DNA of 64,000 nt. Source: Leucosporidium creatinivorum. Taxonomy: Eukaryota > Basidiomycota > Microbotryomycetes > Leucosporidiales > Leucosporidiaceae. Under the pieces are notes generated by a model. The model was not told the origin of the DNA and did not search any database. It saw only the letters and a list, made by a program, of their open reading frames with translations. The stretch covers positions 1-64,000 of the forward strand of contig BCKL01000042.1 of the NCBI GenBank assembly GCA_001600635.1. The letters run 5' to 3'. Shown here piece by piece: positions 1-11,384 of the stretch; positions within the stretch are counted from its first letter, which is position 1; every line of letters starts with the position of its first letter. The translations under genes and the position numbers were made by a program.

Positions 1-86
1 AACCCTAACCCTAACCCTAACCCAGCCCTAACCCAACCCTAACCCAACCCAACCCTAACTCTAATCCTTCTACCCTAACCCAACCC
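1..86. repeat. Telomere repeat tract (CCCTAA)n, chromosome end
   Basis: The window opens with perfect CCCTAA units that become mixed with CCCAA and CCCAGC variants and end near base 86. On the other strand this is TTAGGG, the telomere repeat of most filamentous fungi and basidiomycetes. The G-rich strand runs 5' to 3' toward base 1, as expected for a left chromosome end. The inner, degenerate units suggest old telomeric sequence. Confidence 0.95.
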
Positions 87-250
87 ATCCGCTCCATCGG
101 CCCCAGTCTGCACCTCTTCTCCGCGCTCACTGGTGACAGCGGACTGAGACTCGAGATCTGCACCATCACCTCGGGCCGAGCGGGACGAGAAGGCGGGAAA
201 GGAGCCAGCCGAGTTGATTCGGCGCTGTGGAATGAATGAGTCTTGCGACC
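87..250 (-). pseudogene. Gene-tail fragment joined to the telomere
   Basis: Read on the minus strand, this stretch encodes a peptide that matches the C-terminal tail of the membrane protein gene at 23.3-24.4 kb. The shared segments include SAES/STES, RPARPE/RPVRPA and the run LGPMERM just before the stop in the other copy. In the 24.3 kb gene the reading continues ATG AGG TGA and ends. Here, after the same ATG, the frame runs straight into GGTTGGGTTAGGG telomere repeats. No upstream part of the gene is present, because SCC2 begins 90 bp away. It is therefore a remnant, not a gene. I infer that a telomere was added at, or recombined into, the end of a former gene copy. Confidence 0.6.
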
Positions 251-335
251 CTCGCGCAACGCTCTGCAACGCACTGTCGGGAAAAGCGAGTCGTTTGCAT
301 ATATTGTAGCAACAAGGGGGTAAACAGCAGTGTCC

Positions 336-3300
336 TCAATCATCCTCCTCGCCCGCCAGCTCATCCAGCACGTTCAGCGTTCCGTCTTCGCCGATGAGCT
401 TGATGTACTGAGGAGGCGGGGGAAGGTCAGCGATGTCGCATCGCACAGGAAAGAGTCAAGCTCACCGTATCCCTCTGCTCAATCAGCTGTTCGTCCGACT
501 TCATGGGCGAGATGACGAAGGGCATGCGCTCGTAGGCGTCCTCGCCGAGAGCGAGAGGTACTTCGGCACGACGAACAGCGGCGCGATCGCCCTGAGCCGA
601 CTTCTTGCCTACGACAAACTTGGCGAGCTTGGCGTCCCTGTAGTGAACAGGAGAGTCAGTGATGTCGACGGAGGAGGAAAGCAGACAGGACTCACGTGAG
701 CGAGTAGAGGTACTTGAGGTGATCGCGAAGGAGGAGGGCGAGACCGCAGATGAGGGACTGGCGGGCGAGCGACTCGGGAGGCGCCTTGACCATGACTGTA
801 GGAGAGTCAATTAGCTCTCACTCGTCTACAAAGCAGTGGATGGCTCACCAGGACTCTCGCTTGCGATCGACTCGGGCAGTTGAACGAGCTGAGGAGGGCA
901 AAATGTCAACTCGTCGTCGTCGACGCAGTACTGAGACTCTTCTGCTACTCACCGAAGCACTCCTCTTGACGGGACTACCCGACTGAGACCTCCCTCGCTT
1001 CGTTGGACTGCTCGTCGGAGTGCCAGCGAGAAGACCGACGCCGCCCTCGGTATCGAGCTCGAGGAGATGGAGGACTTGAAGACCAGCGACGGCGAGGGCC
1101 GAGGTGAGGTAGGAGATGATGATCATGGGTTCCTCGAGGCGCTTGAACTCGAGGGTCGAAAGAGCTTCGGCGACGTAGCGGGCGAGCGAGACGTCATCCT
1201 GTACGAGAAGAGTCAGCTCAGAGACCGACAGAAGCGGCAGCGAACGGAAGGCTCGCCTCTGAGCACGGCGCTCCAGGCTCCAGCTCAAACATGCGCGAGA
1301 TCGTCTTGAGGTAGTCGTGCTGGAGGGTCCGCTTCTCCTTTTGGAGCAAGCTGCGAGTGCGAGAAGGAGTCAGCGAAAGAGCGGCAGCACGACGAGTGTC
1401 GAGGTGCGCACCTGTACCAGCGTTCAAAGTGTGAGAGCGTAGGATCCTCGCGGTACCCTGTAGAAAAGCTCTAAGTCAGCGAAACGATTCGGCGCACAAG
1501 ACCAAGGCTTCACGCACCATGAACGATCTCTTGACCAGCTACAGCGCGGGCGTAGGCGTGAGCGGTCTTAGCGGGTTCAGCAAAGCGAGTAGCGAGTAGC
1601 GAGGCGTGCTTCTGGTGGAGAAGCGAGAGGGTGGCGTATCCCTTGCTGGCAATCTGAGGGTCGGCGCTGGTGGTGAGGGCGACGAGCGTGGGCGATATCG
1701 CGAGAGGATGGCTGAAGCCCGACCGAGCGACCGAGGTGAGGATGTCGACGGCGACGCGTTGCACTTGGGCGCTGGGGGAGACGGAAGCCGAGAGAATCTG
1801 GTCGATGTAGCGCTGGCTGACGGCGCTCGCGACTCTGCAAGGCGAGAAGAGGGTCAGCGTTCTGCGGAGCGAAGAGAAACGAAGGCGGAGAGACGCCTAC
1901 CCCGAGTCCGCAAAGCCGTCGACGTTGCCGACGAGCTCGTCAATCCTGACTCCCTTCTCCGCCTTCCTCTGCGCCGAAACGGTCGAGGCCTTGGCCTGAC
2001 TGGTGAGGAAGTCTTGCAGGATCTTGAGGAGCTGAAGCTGCGACAGAGACGTTCCCGTCTTGAAGACAGAGTCCATAATGGTCGTAGACGACGGGTTGAG
2101 CATGAGGGTGGGGTAGGCGCGGAAGAGGAAGCCGAGACTGTTTAACGCCGAAGACTGGACTTGAGGGCCGACGGGCAAGTTGTACACCTTGACGAGAAGG
2201 GCGTAGATGTGCTCCGAGATGGGCTTGGGCGATATGCTGTCGAGAGCGGCCTTGGTCTCTGTGGGAGGGAGCAGAGTCAGTAATCTCGTTCGCTCGGCGA
2301 AGGCGGGATCGCAGCGACCTCACCGGGGTACTTGACGCGGACGGCATCGAAGAGACCGTTCTCGCAGAGCAGCGAGGCTAGATGGCACAAGGTGGGGAGC
2401 GAACGAACGTTGGCTGTAGCTTGAGTCGCCGGGTCGGAGAGCTTGCGAATCTCGCCAGCGAGGCGCTCTGCGAGGGGACGGTCAGCGAAATGGGAATAGA
2501 GTAGAGAGACAGTCAAGCTCACGGGTCGTGGTGCGAAAGAAGGAGATGAGCTTTGCAAAGTCGTGCGTCTGACCGAGGATGACGGCGCAGAAGCAGGCGA
2601 CAATCTCTTGTAGAGTCTGCGAAGCGGTGCAAGGTCAGCTCGGCGAGGGATGGGCAAAACGGGAGTGCTACGCACAGGCAGACTCGGCGGGGGCTTGTTG
2701 ATCATGGGTGCGAGAGCCGCCTGCAGCTCCTTGCCCATCTTGGAGTTCGTCTTGTCCATGGACGAGACAGTCGAGCGAAAGATCTTGAGGAGATAGTCGC
2801 CGATGAGCTGATCTTGAGGCTGCAGTGTGAGAGCGAGTCAGCTCAGAAGGACGCCATACACCGCGAGAGGTAGTCACGTACAGTCGAAGCGCTTTTGAGG
2901 AAGGGGATGAGGGTCTGCGCCTTCAGAGCCGAGAGAAGGCCGAGGTCGGCGGCGTTGAGGACGTGGATAGTCTTGATGATGGTGACGAGATTCTGAGAAG
3001 TGTTGGAGGTCAGCTTCTTCAGCGTCGACGAAGGTGCAGAACTGCAAAGAGTCACAGTCTCCTCATCCTCGACGAGTGAGTCGATGAGCGTCTCGATGAC
3101 CTCGCGAAGGCGGCCGACGGGAGGCTTGGTGCCCTTCTCAGCGTGCTTTGCGATGATCTGTGGGGCGCGGCACATCAGCCTAGCTCGAACCACTCGCTCG
3201 AAGCTGCACTTACCGCACGCAAGAGCTCATCGACTGGAGGAGGGCGATCTCGATACTCGCCAGCGACCGACATGATGATGCTAGCCAGTTGCGCCATGCC

Positions 3301-6300
3301 CGACTTGGACGGCTCGTCTTGACCTTGAGACTCGTCGTGCACCATGACGCGGGTGGAGGAGGGCAGCGAACGAGAGAACCAGAGGTCTTCGACAGTCTCG
3401 ACGGCGAGTTCCTGCGAGGCGAGAACGTCGGTCAGCATCCACAAGAGAGAAACCCAGTCTTCTCCGTATCTCACCTTGATACCCTCGTCATCGTCGATAG
3501 CGCGCCAAACCAACTTGCGGCATATTTCGACTCGTTCGTGCTCATGCTCGACGACCGAGAAGAGGGCTTTGAGGAGCTTGACGACTCGACGACGGACGCT
3601 GAGGCCAGTATCCTGTATTCGAGTAGCTATCGGTCAGCTCGGACTTGTACGAGAGAGCGAAACGACGTACAGTGATGCGCTCGCAAATTTGGGGAAGGTA
3701 TTCGCTCGCCAAGTCGGGTCGGCTGACGACGTACTTGCCCACGAGCTCGATAGCGGCGTCACGAACAGCAGGAGAGCTGTCGTGCATGCGAGACTCGATG
3801 CTCCGGCGCACGTTGGCCTGTTGAGGTGAGAAGATAAGCTTTCGAAGCGGAGCTCACAATCGCGGTCACTCACCTGGTGGAAGAGCTCGGGATCCTGAGC
3901 AACGACGAGACCGATATCCCGAAGCGCTTTGGTGCGAAATCCGACGGCCGACGAGTCCGAGGCGTTGACGATGTTGTCGAGCAGCGGTTCGTAGAGGGCG
4001 GCAAGAGGACGAGCGCGAGCGAGCTGAAGAGCGATGCCGTCGATGGTGGGTTGCTCGTCGTCGGTGCTGTAGAACAGGAAGAAGTGAGCTGCGTGAGGCG
4101 AGATACAATGAGCGAGCATCGCACCTCGGTCCGAACACGTCGTCGTCGACCTCGGCCGCCCAGCACGAGATGGCTAGCGTCGAAAGGCGAGTATTGAGAG
4201 CTTTGGCGCGCTGTCCCTCCTCGCTATCGTTTTGTTCTCGCTCAGAGTACTTGGAGAGGATATAAGTCGACAGGGCGAGGGCGTTGGCGAGCTCTCCGCC
4301 GAAGACGGATGCGACAAACTCGGAGGCGCCCTGTGTAGGAGGAGAGGTGAGCGAAGGCCTTCTTGCTGGTACAAGAGACGAGACCTTACCTCAGCCTTGT
4401 CGGTGCGCACGAGGTGGGAGAAGAGCTGCTGCTGAGAGGCGTAGAGCTGCTCGAACGCCGAGACGTCTGCCGAACTGACGATCTGCTCGAATGAACTAAG
4501 CGACGAGACGCGAAGGCTGCAGATGATGACGCACCTCCGGGAGCGAGTGAAGAGCGGGCCAGTGAGAAGCTGATGAGAGATCGTGACGGATCCGAGCAGC
4601 GATGCTGCCGACATGGTCGAGCGAGAGACCCTTGAGAGCGTTGAGCTCGTGCGTGCTCTTGGGGTCGGAGAGGCTCGACATCTGTAGGGTGTTTCAAAGC
4701 TCAGCGACGATTGGAAAGAAGAAAGGAGCGAGCCACTCACCATCGACTTGCAGCAGACGGTCAGGATGAGCTCCGAGGCAGGCCACTCGGGAAGGTGCAG
4801 AGTCGCGAGCAGGTCGGTGATGAGGTTGTCGAATACGGCGCGGTACTCGGCCTCGGTGGATCCACTAGCAGCCTTGCCGGACTTGCACGACCTTGAGAGG
4901 TGTGCTAAGTCAGCTCGGCTACTGAGCGCGATAGAGTAGCTCGGCTCACTTTTGTAGGAGGTGGTTGACTACCATACGAGCGGACTGGTTCGCCGACTCG
5001 ATCGCAGGGTGTAGCAGGTCGCGGATGGGTCCAGTCTGAAGATGGAGGAGGTCAGGGAAGGCCTTCGACTTCAGAGCAGCGCCAAAATCACCAGAGCAGT
5101 CGCCGTCTCGTCTTCGTTGTCCACCTCGAGCTCCTCTTGTTGCGATTCGCGCATCTCGACGTCGTCGGCGATCTTGGGCTTGCCGTGCTCGAGGATCTTG
5201 GCGTTGATCTGAGCGCGAAGATTGGCGGGCGCAGTTTGGACGAGGTGGAGGATGAGCGCTGAGACGGTGTGAATCGCCGCGCCGTTGCGAAGGCTATGCG
5301 AAGTAGAGAGTCAGCTGCCTGTCTCCGAAAGAAGCGCCGAGACGACTCACCGGAAGGCTCCCTTGCCCTTCTTGGCAATCTCCAGTTTGATCAGGTTGCC
5401 GAGCACCTCGTCGATGATCCATCCGCGCTGGTCGGGGTAGCGAGCGAAAACGGTCCTCGTGAGCCCGAGGCTCGCCATCCTGATCCCCTTCATCGCACGT
5501 TCGACGACGTTGGTGTCGACCTTCTTGCCCTTGCCCGCTACAGGCGCCTCCTCGTGGAAGTACGGCGAGAGCGAAAAGTAGATGGCCGAGATGACGATGT
5601 CCTCCGACATCTCCTCTTGCTGTACGAGCGCCGAGACGAGGGGAATGCCCGAGGTGATGGACTCGCAGACGCCGCCGATGTCCGAAGCTTGCAAAGCGCC
5701 GAGGTCATTGAGGTGCGAATTGGGCAGAGCTTCGAGGAGGGGGAAGAGGAAGGCGTCAAGGGTGTGGCGGAGAGTGACGAGGAGCGAGAGGATGTAGTCG
5801 GCCGAGTAGAGCGACTTGGGCAGGGTGGTGATGGTGAGGATGGCGAGGGCTGCGCGAATCGCGAGGAGAGCGTCGGAGAGGGAGCGTAGGGAGCGGGCAA
5901 AGTCGTCCAAGGTCTCGTCGGTCCAGACCTGAGCATCCTCTCCAACGACGTCGATGTCCATCTCGACCACGGCAGGCGAGCGAGAACGCGACCTGGACGA
6001 GCGACGACTTGCGGCGGCGCCAGTCGACCGTCCTCGTCCCTTTGGCGAGAATACTTCGTCCTCGCCATCGTCCTCCTCGTCATCGTCGTCGTCCTTGGCG
6101 GGTCTTCCGCGCTTCTTGGGAGAGACAGACCCTCTCCCCTTCCCCTTGGTAGCTCCCTTCTTCCCCTTGCCCTTCTCGACCGCCTCCAGACTCTCTTTCT
6201 TCGCCTCGAGCGCTTCGATCGGCCAGAACGCGAGGTCTTCTACGCCTCGCCAGCTGCGTTCGAGAATCTTGAGCACTCGAGCGAGTCCCCCTTCCTCGAC

Positions 6301-7879
6301 TTCCTCGAGCAGTTCCTCGCCTTTCCCTTGCGATTGCACGGCGCCGAGCTGCTTGATGAGCTTGCGAATAAAGTCGGTCTTGAGGAGAGGGAGGTTGTCG
6401 GTGGTCGTCGTCGTCGTGCGGAAGAACTCGAGTGCGGTCGATCCAGGTGACTTGGGAGGACCGAGATGCGAGGAGGAAGTGTCGATAATGTACGAGTCGT
6501 CGGCGGAGAAGAGATCCGAAACCGCGTCCGAGAGGCGCTCGACGATGTCTGTGAGTAGAGCGAGATTAGCTCTCCACTGCAAAACTTCGAAGGCGAACTC
6601 ACCTTTGCTACCTCCAGCTTTGACGGTCCCGCGACCCGTCCCATTCGTACTCGGCGCCGTGCCGCTCGCTCCCAGCTTGATCCTCTTGACCGCACTCTCG
6701 ACTCCCGACTCGGATCCTAGAGTCACGGGTGTTCCAAGTGACGCCGCCCTCTGGCTCTCGGTGAGCTTGCGGGCCTCGGATGACTGGCCGTAGTGCTCGG
6801 AAGGGCCGAGCAAGCCGTGGCCGTTCGGAGCCGCCGCTCGGCGAGGAGTCGCAGCGTCCGAGAAGAGGTGTGGCGAGCCGCAGGTGGGCGCAGAGTCGGC
6901 GATGAAAGGGTCGCTGGGCGGTACCGAGGAGGAGGATCCGTTCGAAGTGTAGCGAACGCCGTTGAAAGTCGTAGCGAGCGTGGAGCGAGCGCCGTTCGAT
7001 TGTGATGTGGGCTGCGATGAGATCTGGAGGGGGTCGGGCGAGCTCTCGGGTACGAGCCCAGGAGGGAGCTGGCGAGTTGGAGGTGGGGGAGGGGTGCTGG
7101 GACGGCGAGCCGAGTCTCGGACTTGCTTCTGCGAGGCGAGGTATTGGCGGAAGAAGTTGGTCGATTCGGCGATAGAGTGTGGGTTGGTGGGAGGAGGGGT
7201 AGGGATGGCTGTACTAGGAGGGAGCGCCGAGAGGTAGGGGAATGCGACCGAGTCGAGGAATTGGGTTGCGAGAGGGGGAGGCGCGGAAGTCGGCGGAGGC
7301 GGCCCAGGCGTGTAGTTGGGAGGCAGAGGGAAGGCTGGTTGCGGAAAGGAGCTGCAGGATGACGCGGGGTCAGTGGCAGCTCTCAACATAGCTCGGTACA
7401 GCGCGACTCACACTCGGCCGTAGCTGGGATCCGAGAAGGCGCCGACATCGTCTCGCATCACATCTGCTGCCCTCGCCAGCTGCGCCTTCTTCCACTGCTC
7501 CACCTCTGCCGACTGTTGACCCGTCTGCAACAGCGCTGCAATCTCCCCTTGGTACTGGCGGAAGAGAGGCTCGTCGGGTCCAGCTTCGAGCGAGAGGGTG
7601 GATGTTGGAGGGAAGAGAGAGGGAGGAAAAGGGCGTGGGATGTCGAGGTGGTTCACCACTGTAAGATGTAGGACATCAGGGTCAGCGAGCAGCTCTGGGG
7701 AAGCTCAGAGCGCGACCTGCTCAGGCTCCCTGCCGTCCCACGCTGGGAAGCGCTACAGAGGGCGATCTGAAGGGCTACAACGTACCATCTGCTACAGAAG
7801 TGAGTCCTGCTGCTAGCGGGTAACCTCGGATGATGTCCTGCGAGCCCTGTTGGATCGCTTCTTGCGCGTCTCGATCCAT
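336..7879 (-). CDS. SCC2: Sister chromatid cohesion protein 2 (cohesin loader, NIPBL/Scc2/Mis4 family)
   Basis: Scc2 with Scc4 loads the cohesin ring onto chromosomes and activates its ATPase in the nucleus. The gene has about twenty short introns. The chosen ATG at 7879 begins [12 protein letters not shown]; the large exon at 5347-7351 holds a disordered, Pro/Ser-rich N-terminus. This is followed by an acidic and basic linker with an AT-hook-like KKRGRPAK (about 6100) and then the conserved hook region, with [16 protein letters not shown] near 5430. Downstream exons are HEAT repeats; [19 protein letters not shown] near 3750 and [14 protein letters not shown] near 1630 match the classic Scc2 signatures. 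The last exon ends [10 protein letters not shown] before TGA at 336-338. The gene is essential in yeasts, yet here it abuts the telomere. Individual exon borders are estimates; family assignment is firm. Confidence 0.9.
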
Positions 7880-9690
7880 CCTGAAGGGAGCTCCCGTTTC
7901 TGTAGGTTGTTGGAGCTGCTCAAGTGGGTGGTGTAGCTGATAAGCCTTGATCGAGCGAAAGAAGCTTGCTGCCTCGACAAGAGGTACAGCGAAGAGGCTT
8001 AGAATGTAGTAGGAAGCAGAGAGATGTGGACGCGACTCGCCTCGCATTCTCCCTCTCCCAACTTGAGGTGTTCGGCTACATCGCCTCACTTCTGGCTTCG
8101 AGTCATCATATGCATCTCGAGGCCACCTTGCTAGAATACAGCTCGCTGTCTCTACGGCTCACAAACGACGCGACGAGCGAGCGCCGCTCTTCTCCCCTTT
8201 CCGCTCAGCTTCCCAGCGAGCAGAGCCGCCCGAGTGGTCTTGCACTAAAGTGTTACGCTACCTGGCGAATCTGGGATTACATCAAACCTCTCGAATAGCC
8301 GCCGCGGCTTCTCTGTCGCTTGAGATCCAGTCTCCCTCTTCCGCCGAGCGTCCTTCTCGAGTCCTGCTGGCAATCAGCACTTCGCCCAGCTCGACAGCCG
8401 GCTCGATTTATCGAGCTATTTTCACAGCGTGTCAAGATCCTCGAACCGCTACGGAAGCGACTAGTTTCTGTCGCAGCTCGTCCGCCAGCCAAGTCTCATC
8501 GCCGACGAGGGAGTCTTGGACGAGCGCTGGATGAGCAAAGAGAGCCATGAGCAGTGCATGGCGCTTAAGCTGTCGAGGTTGAAGCTCAGATCCTCGTTGA
8601 GGGCTAGCTGAAGTCTCGAAAGACCTGCCGAGCGAGCTAGCACTGGCTATGAGGCCTTGTAGGACATCAAGGGGTCTCGGTGGTGGCTCAGACGAGCAAG
8701 GAGGAGATATGCCGCTGTTCAGAGTATCTCGGTGGGCGCCAGTGAGCAAGCAGCTTGGTCAATTCCAGCGCCGAGCTATTCCTTTCTCAGCTCGGCGATG
8801 CTTCTGCTCGCCTTAGAAGGGCTCTGCTGATCTCACTACGCGTCGAACGATGGAGGAGAAGTGCCACTTCTTGAATATTCCCTGCTATCGACTTACAGCG
8901 TCTCAGCTCCCTTGAGCTCGGGCCCGTCCGCCTCTCGCCTTGCAAATTCTCGACGTCGTCTCTTGTCCTCCTTCCACATCTCGACTCTCAGCCTCGCTTC
9001 CTCAACACCTCGAAGCCCACGTCCCAGCACCACCTCCATCACAGTATACCTCTCCCCGTCGAGCACCCCGAACGAACACTGTTATAAGCCGATCAGCATC
9101 GGGGAAAGAGGTTTGGGTCGAGCGCCCGAAGACGCTGACCAGCTGAGAAGGTGCGGGCGGGTCCCGAGTCGAACAGATGTTTTCTTTCACTCGGTGCTGT
9201 ACCTTTGACGACGCTGAAGAGCTGAGGGCCAGCTGGAGGCTGTTGTCGCAGAGGATAAGGGGGAAGGGATGGAGAGGATCGAGGTTTGAGAGGAGGGAAT
9301 GACCTGAAGTGATGACACAACCAACGCTTTCACTGAGCTTCACGGCGATGAAGTGAGCTCTTCTGCGTGTCTGATCGGGTCTTGTGTAGCTTGCTAGCCT
9401 TGAAACGAGTCTCGAGTTACCCATCGCCGAGCCAGCGACGAGAACTGTTGTCGCGCGAAGAGGAGCGCCGAGAGCAAGGGGATTGCTCGGTTTAGCTGAG
9501 ACGTAGAGACCAAGTCCAGCTCGAGCTCTCTGCGAGCTTTCGTGGCCTCATGTCGGCTTCTCGGTGATCGTTCGCGAGCGCTCTGTTCTCCAGCTCTCCC
9601 CTCGAAAGTGGGGTCCGGGAGCCCAAAAGGCCGAGCTAGAATCGCATACAACATCCTATACTACCCATAAAGCCCCAATCTCAGCACTCA
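7880..9690. other. Gene-poor stretch upstream of SCC2
   Basis: It contains the 5' flank of SCC2, with a probable 5'-UTR intron acceptor (CTACAG) just upstream of the start. Several short ORFs overlap in all frames, for example near 8440-8750 and 9000-9420 on the minus strand. None resembles a known protein, none has supporting introns, and no RNA gene is visible. Confidence 0.5.
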
Positions 9691-11343
9691 CTACAGCACC
9701 ACCACCGCTCCCCTCGCTCTCCCGTTCGGCGAACCCGACCGACCAGGAGCAGCGGGAGAGCCGATGAGCAATTCAGACGAGTTGGTCGGTGATAGGGGAA
9801 GAGTGAGGGAGCCTCTCCTTAGTGTTGTTACTGGAGAGGCGGGATTGGTGGAGGTGAGAGGGGGTTTCGGCGCAGGAGAGCTGGAGGGAGTCGACTCGCG
9901 CGAGCGAAGCGAGTAGCGTGCTTCGGGTGCTGGGGATGTTGGTGCTGGTGCTGGTGCTGGTGCTAGAGACGGGTCCGATGATGATAATGTAGCCGAGGAG
10001 GTCGTGGAAGAGTTGAGGGTCGAGGAAAGGGAAGGCGGATGGGGTTCAGCCGAGGGAGCAGCCGTCGAAGATGAATCGGTTGACCCGTCCCCTCCCGCAA
10101 CATCCTCCAGTGGAGGGAGCAGCACCGGCTCCAACACCGGCGTCGAACTCCCACTGACATCGCTAGCCGAGACGTCCTCGAAGCCATCGTCCTCGCCCTC
10201 TTCCGCTACTCCCTGCTGCTCGCCTTCCTTCTCCTTCTCTCCTCCATTCTCCCGCTTCTCTTCTTCCGCCGCTCCACCCCTCATCACTCCTTTCCCTTTC
10301 CCCTCCTTATTCCTCACCCACCTCGGCGAAACAACCACAGCCACCTCAGCCCCATCCTCCTTCGGCGCACCCCCTCCCTCCCTACTAGTCGTCCTCTTCC
10401 TACTACTCGCCACCCTCGCCGGACTAGGACTCGCCCCCCTCGCCGTCTTGCCGACGATGAAGCTCGGACTGGCAGCTCGGACGTGGGGAGTTGACGTGGC
10501 GAGTGGAGAGGGAGAGGCGGTTCGGGCTGTTGGAGAGGTGGGAGATGCGGGAGGGCGGAGACGAGAGGTTGAGGATGGTGAAGGTGAGGAGGAGGCGGAG
10601 CGAGCAGCGTTGGTTGTCGAAGAGGTGGGGATGGAGAGTCGAGGGGAGCGTCTCCGCTCGAGCTTCGAGGCAGCGTCGTCTGCTCCCGAGTCTTCCGACG
10701 TAGTAGCTTCACTCTCATTTCCAGCGTTCCCCTCCTCCGCCGACGCCGAACCCTCATTAACCTTGACCACCCCCCTCTTGATCATTGCCGTCCCTCCCTG
10801 TCCCCTGGCATAAATATCCCTCGTCCTGCGATACCCAGCAATCCCTCCTCCCCTACCACTACTCGACGCTCCATGCACGCCGGGAGCAGCCCAGAACTCT
10901 CGTAGTGCTTCGAGAGAGGCGCGCTCGGAGGAAGGGTCGACGACGCGGACGGTCTTGCGTGGTGTGGGAGAAGGAGTGTCGGAGCGGGAGGGTGGGGAGT
11001 CAACTTGCGAGTGAGGGATGGTCGAGGTAGAGGGCGAAGGGAGCGGTGAAGCCGAGCGTTTGATGCAGCTCTTGACGCCCGCTGGAACCGGCTTGCTGAC
11101 CAGCTTGAACCCGTCCTCTTCAGCTCCAACCTTCTCCTCCTCCTCCTCTCCATCATCGCTGAACGAGCGATGTCTCAACCCTCGCCGCCGAGGGAGAGTG
11201 GGCGCGCCCGAGTCGAATTCGTCGCCCTCTTGGTGACGATTGCGATCCGTGTTTTGCTCCGTCTCGGAGAGTGGTCGAGGATCCGAGTCGGGCGAGAGGA
11301 AGTGGAGGATGGAATGGCGGTTGCGGTGGAAGAGGAGGAGAAC
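9691..11343 (-). CDS. Hypothetical low-complexity protein
   Basis: A long uninterrupted minus-strand exon runs from an apparent CAATAG acceptor at about 11344 to TAG at 9691-9693. The peptide begins VLLLFHRNRHSILHFLSP, passes through an acidic Glu run and a short conserved-looking core (KSCIKRSAS, RKTVRVVDPSSERASLEALR, then a Gly-rich GYRRTRDIYARGQGG), and ends in a long Ser/Pro/Thr/Ala-rich region. KTVRV resembles a degenerate PP1-docking motif, but this is weak. I do not recognise the family. The first exon and start codon lie upstream and are unresolved; an ATG near 11493 could start it if an unusual donor is used. The boundaries given cover only the exon that is clear. Confidence 0.55.
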   Translation of the reverse strand, partial: VLLLFHRNRHSILHFLSPDSDPRPLSETEQNTDRNRHQEGDEFDSGAPTLPRRRGLRHRSFSDDGEEEEEKVGAEEDGFKLVSKPVPAGVKSCIKRSASPLPSPSTSTIPHSQVDSPPSRSDTPSPTPRKTVRVVDPSSERASLEALREFWAAPGVHGASSSGRGGGIAGYRRTRDIYARGQGGTAMIKRGVVKVNEGSASAEEGNAGNESEATTSEDSGADDAASKLERRRSPRLSIPTSSTTNAARSASSSPSPSSTSRLRPPASPTSPTARTASPSPLATSTPHVRAASPSFIVGKTARGASPSPARVASSRKRTTSREGGGAPKEDGAEVAVVVSPRWVRNKEGKGKGVMRGGAAEEEKRENGGEKEKEGEQQGVAEEGEDDGFEDVSASDVSGSSTPVLEPVLLPPLEDVAGGDGSTDSSSTAAPSAEPHPPSLSSTLNSSTTSSATLSSSDPSLAPAPAPAPTSPAPEARYSLRSRESTPSSSPAPKPPLTSTNPASPVTTLRRGSLTLPLSPTNSSELLIGSPAAPGRSGSPNGRARGAVVVL

Positions 11344-11384
11344 TATTGATGAGTGAAGGGCGGGTCAGTGAGTTGTTGCGCAAA

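Noticed and set aside
8432-8749. Minus-strand ORF with a helical-looking stretch (HALLMALFAHPALVQDSLVG)
   Set aside because: A second frame is equally open over the same bases, no family is recognisable, and there is no splice or neighbour support.
9002-9424. Minus-strand ORF of 140 codons with possible splice signals
   Set aside because: Three frames are each partly open and none gives a recognisable protein; the GT and AG positions do not lead to one consistent model.
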